Shown in pieces: positions 58,106 to 64,000 of a DNA stretch of 64,000 nucleotides (position 1 is its first letter; every line of letters starts with the position of its first letter). Source of the stretch: Cryptomeria japonica (Eukaryota > Streptophyta > Pinopsida > Cupressales > Cupressaceae); NCBI RefSeq assembly GCF_030272615.1, contig NC_081409.1, forward strand, positions 473,428,573-473,492,572, given 5' to 3'. The notes beneath the pieces are model-generated. The model did not search any database. It was not told the DNA's origin and was given only the letters and a program-made list of their open reading frames with translations. Position numbers and translations under genes: made by a program.

Positions 58106-58160
58106 TTGACTGGGATCTTTACCTCAAGCAGTTAAGCTTACAACATAGAGGACCTAGAGT

Positions 58161-58172
58161 GGTCTGATACCA
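58161..58172 (-). other. Primer binding site of Copia-2
   Basis: The minus strand reads TGGTATCAGACC two bases after the LTR end TTATCA. It is an initiator tRNA-Met-type site with changes at the last two positions. Confidence 0.9.
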
Positions 58173-58174
58173 AT

Positions 58175-59677
58175 TGATAACTCAATGATGAACCAATAGT
58201 ACCAAATCGGTACTGAGAGGGGGGGTGAATCAATACAAACAAAAATACAGTCCAAAACTGGTTTGACAGAAAATACTCCAAATGACTGGCAAGCAGTGAT
58301 ACTGGCTGGAACAGAGTGCAACCGGTAAGACCCAGAATAACTAAAACAACCATAAACCGGTCACTCACTGAGCTTTCCTCTTAGCTCAATACTATAGTAC
58401 CATTACACCCTCATGCATGAATAGGTAAACTATCATCTAATCTTCACAACAGTTAGTTTAGTATGTTTTATAGACAGGCATAAAACACGGAACCATCATA
58501 TGTTCAATAGGTAATAACAAAGCATCACACGACAAAAGCATCACACATGACACACATATTTTTCACATGGAAACCCAACTGGGAAAAACCATAGTGGGGA
58601 TGAATACCCACAATCTGCTTTTGAACTCTTTAGAAGTCCACTCTATTAGGAGCCTTGTCCGGTTAAAGACATTACAATAGGTTCTGCTAGGAACCAATCT
58701 TGTTAGGGATCACCCAGTTAAGGGATGGCTACAATACCCGATTAAGGGTTAAACCTAGTTGGGGTTACCTTGTTAGATGATTTCAAGAACTCAATAGCTA
58801 AAGGATTTCCAAAGCTCTATAGCTACCCAGAACTCATTAACTTCGAGTTACCCGGTTAAGGGATTTGAATCAAGCCGGTTAAAGCTACCTTGTTAGGGGA
58901 TTTGTATCAAGCTAGTTAAGGCTACCCTATTAAGGGATTTCACAACTGTTGAAGTGGTTAGAGATCAACAGGAATTACAATGATCTAGTAACAGCACTCA
59001 ATGCTAATGCAGATCCATTTTGGCTCCTCTTCACCTTCTGCACATTCACTTTGCAGGTATCTCTTCTCTCCTTTGGTCTAGCAAGAATCACATATCACTT
59101 TCCTTGGATACACACTCATAACTTTTGCCAACAACCTTAGAAAGAAACACAACATCGACCTTATAGAAAACATACAGGTCGTTAGGAAAAACCCTAAACC
59201 CTAAACCTATTAGGTTAAGTAATTCAGGCGGTTCAATCCTGACCATTGAATCATACTGCATTAAATGAAACAATCTTGAATCGATCTCAATACATTCTCC
59301 ATCGTCCATTATCCACCGATTTCATGGCGGCTAATCCTTCACCCGCACAGATCTTATGTGGCAACTCGACCTATTCTCCATTATACTGCTAACTCATCAC
59401 ACAAAGATCACCGATTGAGTCACACAGGCTTGAGGTACTCCAACCGGAAATCCTAAAGTGGAAACTACCTACCAACTGGTAGTCACACAGTGCTTCCATG
59501 TGCCGATTCATCTTGAACAAATATACCGCTTCACTTTGGCATATATACCGGTTCACACATATGTCGGTTCTCTCTTCTCACATTTCACATATGCTGGTTC
59601 ACTTCATATCACATATTGACATCAATGACAACATACAATATCATTATGTCCTTATATCGGTTCACACAATGCCAACA
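58175..59677 (-). repeat. 5' LTR of Copia-2
   Basis: This 1503-bp LTR pairs with 52240-53814. It lacks about 80 bases at about 59331 that are present in the partner. It has an extra CCCTAAA unit near 59191-59210. Confidence 0.93.
58466..58473 (-). promoter_or_regulatory. Probable TATA box in the Copia-2 5' LTR
   Basis: CTATAAAA on the minus strand, at the same place as in the 3' LTR. Confidence 0.5.
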
Positions 59678-59789
59678 AGTACAAAATGATGTCCAATGAC
59701 ATGTACAAACTCCCATCAGAGCAAGAATCATATCGGCTACAAAAACTGGGTGTGTCTACAAAAAATATCCCCGCTACAAAAAGAATCAT

Positions 59790-61632
59790 CTAGCTGGCTC
59801 CCTCTCCCTCATCGTCTGGTGGAGGAGTAGGAGCCTGATGCCTGGGATCCTATCGAGGTGCTTGTGCTGCCTCTGATCTAGGCATATACTATGAATAGGG
59901 TTGCACCTGTTGTGCAACAGGAACTCTGACACTATATGCTACCACATAATATGCTACCCTACTGCTCTGGAGAAGCACCTCCTGTCGTAGAGACTCTATC
60001 TCTTCTCTCAACTCTACTCTCAATGCTGTGATCTGGCGATCACGCTTGGCCCTAACCTTGACCAGCTATTGATCTCACTCCGCCAGCTGAGTCTGAGCCA
60101 CTGTCAACTGTGATTGCAGCTCTGCAAGATGTGCTCTCATCGACCGTCCCGTGTCAGCCGCCTGCTCTCTCGCAGGCTCCCCGCCACCATCTCCACCTAT
60201 GGCTCCACCATGCTCATCTTGCCACTGCTAGACCTGCCTCAGAGCTACTCGCTCCTCCTCTCCACCACCCAGCCTCATGCCTACTCTCCCAACGGATCCA
60301 CCCTCACCCCTCTATTGTCCAACATCAGCTCGCACCCCGCTGCTACTAGCACCAAGATCACCACTAGTCTATCGTGGAGCCTCTGATCTCTATGTCTGTC
60401 CTTGCCTGTGGCCTTGCCTCTAGCCCTGTCCCTGTGCTGGTGCGGGGGCATCATCCTCCACATCCTCAATATGAGGAGCCTGCTCTCCAAGATCTATAAA
60501 CTGAGGGAATGGATGTTGCTGAAAGTAATCCCTGTACTGGGGCAATACCCTTGCATCTGCTATAGCATCTAGGTAATCCCACCTCAGGTGGTGTAAACAT
60601 GTCAGCTCCTGCATCACTAAAGCATAGGATAGCCTAGGTGACCATCCCTATCTCTCCTCATAGGCGTATTGAGCATATGTTGTATACTCCTGAGAGATCC
60701 CCTAAGGCCAGCTATACTACCTCATCACTCATGAAATGACGAATCGCTCCACAACAATCTATGACCTCCCAATCAGTGGGCGTGTAACAAAAAGGTCTCT
60801 CTGAACCGCCCACCAATCATCCCATGACTCCAACCCCCTGTATAGTCTCCATATGATAGCTATCAGATCATCGAGCTGTCGTCACCAGAAGTCTATCTTG
60901 CCCAGATGGGGCTGCATAATATATCTGGCATACCTAGAAAATAATCAGCTGCCTTGGCTCTCTGCTATCATCAACTATCAGTCGACAAATGGGAAGGTTC
61001 TCCCAAGCCCACACCTATAAAATGTACACCCTATTGGCCATGCTCTACCCATCTCTGTAAACAATCTCATGCATCTCCCGATACATGTGGGCCAACAAAC
61101 AAGAGCCCCAGCCAAGTCTCTGAGGGGTCTCTATCAACCTCTCTAGCATACGACCCCATCCGTTCTGGAAACCCTATTGCCCTCTGTTTGGCATCGAGAA
61201 GCAACCAATGAAACCTACTAGGACACATGCCAGTGGATACTCCTCAATGTACCTACTCATCAATATATCCCAACTCATGGAATGAGTCAAGATATCAAGA
61301 TCCTTGAATACGTTCCTAAGAGCCTGTAGTCCAAATAACAATGCATTATCATAATCCACCTTATCCCCAGCAAAAGGGATACGAAGGATCCTGTACACAT
61401 CCTCGGGAGTGATAGTCAACTCCCCAACTGGAAAATGAAAGGTATTATGCTTTGAATGAAACCACTCTACCAATGCTATGAGCATCCCATGGTTCACACA
61501 GATATCAGGTAACCTCATCAGGTGAGTCAAGCCACACATATCAACATGAGCTTGCTCAACCTCAAACAAATCATGAACTAAAGCCATAGTGGGAGGATAT
61601 ACACATCTGAAGAGCACAGGAGGTAAGCACAC
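59790..61632 (-). pseudogene. Antisense plant-mobile-domain frame in the Gypsy-C 3' region
   Basis: On the minus strand, opposite to the Gypsy-C genes, the sequence encodes VHDLFEVEQAHVDMCGLTHL, LIALVEWFHSKHNTFHFPVG and ELTITPEDVYRILRIPFAGD (61600-61370). This matches the start of the plant mobile domain (aminotransferase-like, MAIN/MAIL-type), where W-H-x-x-T-x-T-F-H-x-P-x-G-E and T-x-x-D-V are characteristic. It continues in shifting phases with WGRMLERLIETPQRLGW and a Pro-rich acidic end (QAPTPPPDDEGEG) to a TAG at 59790-59792. At 61633-61647 a T-run followed by GCAG looks like a splice acceptor. Antisense extra frames are known in Tat elements such as maize Grande. Confidence 0.75.
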
Positions 61633-61647
61633 CTGCAAAAAAAAAAA
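61633..61647 (-). other. Candidate 3' splice site before the antisense frame
   Basis: On the minus strand a run of twelve T followed by GCAG, then GTGTGCTTACC, leads into the plant-mobile-domain coding phase. A second possible acceptor (TCTCTTGTAG) lies about 50 bases upstream. No upstream exon was identified with confidence. Confidence 0.45.
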
Positions 61648-61802
61648 ACCAACAACGATCATCAGAAAACATTCCAAATGAGCCTACAAGAGAAGTTAAA
61701 CATCACAAAAATCCAAATAAGTCAAATGCAATAGCAAAATTTCATGTTTACACTTTCAAAAATGATCACTATCTTTCAAATGAGAAAACATAGTCAAGAA
61801 AC

Positions 61803-62008
61803 ATATTGTACGAGTCAAGAATAGCTCTTGTACGAGAAAATGGCCTCGAACAACAAACTTTTACACATCGTATGACAAAATGGTCTTCTAACCGACCTGT
61901 CGTATGACACGAAGGTGAATCTTGTATGACAAATCTAATGGCTCCAAACAACAAAAGAAAATTTGCCAGTTTCTTGTACGAGATAGGATCCTGTCTCGCA
62001 CGATAAAC
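61803..62008. repeat. TCGTACGA-like motif cluster, 3' region of Gypsy-C
   Basis: Seven forms in about 200 bases: ATTGTACGAG, CTTGTACGAG, CATCGTATGAC, TGTCGTATGAC, CTTGTATGAC, CTTGTACGAG and CTCGCACGAT. The spacing is about 20-45 bases. The motif is the one found in the leader. Confidence 0.75.
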
Positions 62009-63327
62009 TGTGACACCCAACCCAAAACCCATGAAAAACGTGAAAAATGAACAAAAAAATTCAAAATTGGAAACATAAAGAAGTTAAAGATCGATCACTT
62101 ACTATTGGCTCGTAGTTTCGGGGTCGATTGTGATGTCTCTAGTGCTCAAATTGATGTTGACGAGTAGGGACCACCATTTTTCTTCGTAGAAGGCTTTTTG
62201 AATTTTCAAACTTGGAGGGTTAAAATGATTTGAAAATGACACTTTCATCCTATATATAGCCTAAAACCTAATTTTTCAACTTGCTCCGATGGTTATGAAC
62301 CTTAGCTAATTTGCCTACTCTGATTCCATTTTTGGGATCGAAATCAAAATTCGAGATCATTTTGCTAGTCAATTTCACAATTTTGACCACTTAGCGCTTT
62401 TTCATCAAATGCTCATTCTTTCTTCAAATTAAGCTCCATTTCAACGCTAAATCCTAATTCAATTTCATTCTACACATCAACATTTCAATCAACTCTACGT
62501 TCAATTTCTCATCAATCAACGCCAATTTTTATTTTTATTTTTTTTAAATCCCGAGAATCAATTTGTGCTCAAATAACTTATTTTCACCAAACAATTGCCT
62601 ATAATCAAGTACCCTCACTATCTTTTGATTTTGCTCCCGAGGGGGCATACTCACGACCTTGTAACTTCACATCTCCTCATAGTCGAGAAAATTTTTCAAA
62701 TCTTCATCGAAAGTTGAGCAAACATCTTTTCAACTAAAGAAAATCAAAGAAGACCTCATCGCTAGGGGCATCTCAGCTTCATCGCTTCGCATCAAGTTGA
62801 GATCTCTCGATCATTTGAATCGAATCAATCGCTAAGGGGCATATTAGTTTCATCGCTTCATATCAAGCTGATACTTGTCTTTCATCTGAATTAATCTCTT
62901 AACATTAATCAATTTCATCACTTCAAATCAAATTGATTATTCATTTAAACTCAATCAAAAGTTTAAAGAGTTTCTTTGATCACACTAAATCTAAGCAGGT
63001 GCTCAGCATTCATTTCTTGATCAAGCTGGACGGTTCATTCTTCGCTCATCGTGTCTTGATCAATCAAGTTCAAGATCAATTCTAATCATCACTCACTGCA
63101 TCTAAGATCAATCAAGTTCAAGTTTGGTATCTTTGTTTTCTATCGTTCCTCAGTTCAATCAAGTTCAGGATTGGTATCACTTTAATCAGACTTCATTTAG
63201 CTTTGTCACTTCGAATCAAGCTAAACACCTTGCTTTTTATCTACTTCGTGATCAATCAAGTTCAGAACTAGCATTTCCTAGACATCACACATTCTTTGAA
63301 CCAACGCGTTGCTCGCACATTAATTCA
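62009..63327 (+). other. Gypsy-C 3' untranslated stretch before the purine tract
   Basis: There is no supported gene. The part 62690-63260 contains repeated short text such as GATCAATCAAGTTCA, TCGCTTC and CTCATCGCT at irregular spacing. It is AT-rich. Confidence 0.6.
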
Positions 63328-63339
63328 AAGAGGGGAAAA
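63328..63339 (+). other. Polypurine tract of Gypsy-C
   Basis: AAGAGGGGAAAA-like purines end directly at the LTR start TGTAATACCC. Confidence 0.85.
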
Positions 63340-64000
63340 TGTAATACCCTAAAATTGGTCATCTAAACCATGGGCCCCTAATCTCGACAACATCACCAAG
63401 GTCCTAAACAAAGGCAATTAAATCAATCTTGAGCACATTATTAATTCTTTAATTATCAAAAATCACATGGAAAATCAATTACTCAATATTAATTAAATAT
63501 TTATTTAATTAATCAAATCATTTCCAAGAATATCATTTTGATCAATTATCCCATTTTAATTTATTAAATATCCTTGCATATTTAATTAATTAATAAATTT
63601 GTCATTCAATCATGCAAAAAGGATTAATTTATTACAAAAGATTAATTAATTTATTACAAAGAGTTGAACTGAAAATAAAACAAAAAAAGAATTGAACTGA
63701 GAGAGAAATCAAACCTGAGATATTATTTCTTTTTCTAAATTTAGAACTTGAAATCAGAAAAGCAATTTAATTGAATTATTGAATTATTCTCTAAAATTAG
63801 AACTCAAAGCTTTTCAGAAAAAGAAGTTCAGTTGCATTGAAAAGATCCTTTTCTTGAATAAATTAAAGAATTATCTATTTTTATCCTATATGCATGGAAT
63901 TAATTTATTATTATTTTCCAATGCAACTTGGACTTCTAATTTGAATGCATTTCAATTAAACTATAATTGGAATCTATCTCAAGGTTAACTAAACATGATT
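63340..64000 (+). repeat. 3' LTR of Gypsy-C, first 661 bases, continues off the window
   Basis: Colinear with 39527-40187 with no indels and about 15 substitutions by hand count. Preceded by a purine tract, which identifies it as a 3' LTR. Confidence 0.92.

Larger units (their letters stand above)
52240..59677 (-). mobile_element. Copia-2: structurally complete Ty1/Copia element nested in Gypsy-C
   Basis: Two LTRs (52240-53814 and 58175-59677) flank an internal region with primer site, gag, protease, integrase, RT, RNase H and purine tract in Copia order on the minus strand. The ends are TGTTGGC and TTATCA on the coding strand. Flanks GGTAC (52235-52239) and AGTAC (59678-59682) look like a 5-bp target duplication with one mismatch. 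One frameshift (about 56720) and a few stops disable it. The LTRs differ at about 5% of positions in the first 800 bases by hand count, and by an indel of about 80 bases. Confidence 0.93.
39527..64000 (+). mobile_element. Gypsy-C: long Tat-like Ty3/Gypsy element, right end outside the window
   Basis: The visible order is 5' LTR (39527-40676), non-Met primer site (40681), a 2.3-kb leader with repeats, gag, protease, a long linker, RT, RNase H, a second RNase H, integrase (to 50753), a 12.6-kb 3' region with nested Copia-2 and an antisense plant-mobile-domain frame, a purine tract, and a 3' LTR from 63340 running off the window. The second RNase H, the style of gag and the antisense extra frame point to the Tat lineage. 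About 20 stops and several frameshifts make it non-autonomous. Confidence 0.9.

Noticed and set aside
59191-59210. Telomere-like CCCTAAA repeats
   Set aside because: Only about two units, inside a Copia LTR; the partner LTR has a single unit, so it is a small local duplication.

Overview
This window looks like plant nuclear heterochromatin built from old, nested retrotransposons. I found no host gene, tRNA, rRNA or CRISPR array that I could support. The elements are plant-type: Ty1/Copia with TGTTGG/CCAACA ends and an AAAGGGGGAGAT purine tract, Ty3/Gypsy chromovirus-like and Tat-like elements, and a plant L1 LINE with DUF4283-type ORF1, zf-RVT and RNase H. Very long LTRs, heavy decay and the LTR styles suggest a gymnosperm, probably a conifer. 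That assignment is inference.

Layout. 1-1264: unassigned. 1265-1870: fragment of the Gypsy-A LTR. 1871-12793: Copia-1 on the minus strand, holding a short LINE tail (3102-3373) and a nearly full LINE-1 (4628-12571). 12808-14040: a second copy of the same Copia family on the plus strand, head to head with the first. 14041-19284: a block with a 976-codon uncharacterised reading frame broken by stops. 19285-19590: Copia debris. 19591-25441: Gypsy-A on the minus strand. 25442-39526: Gypsy-B on the plus strand, its integrase split by a solo LTR (31601-37810) that itself holds a 4.7-kb solo LTR (31736-36446). 39527 to beyond 64000: Gypsy-C, a Tat-like element on the plus strand that cuts the Gypsy-B 3' LTR. 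Gypsy-C contains Copia-2 (52240-59677, minus strand) and an antisense plant-mobile-domain reading frame.

Working order. Gypsy-C keeps LTR, primer site, long leader, gag, protease, RT, RNase H, a second RNase H and integrase, followed by a 12.6-kb 3' region. Copia-2 keeps both LTRs, primer site, purine tract and all domains. LINE-1 has three reading frames joined by an ATGA overlap (ORF1/ORF2) and a TAATG overlap (ORF2/ORF3). No element looks autonomous. Most lesions are C-to-T or G-to-A changes, as expected from deamination of methylated DNA.

The most unusual points are the third LINE reading frame behind a TAATG junction, the unknown 976-codon frame, the antisense plant-mobile-domain frame with a probable splice acceptor, a dispersed TCGTACGA-like motif at both ends of Gypsy-C, and an LTR-age paradox in which the nested Copia-2 looks older than its host.
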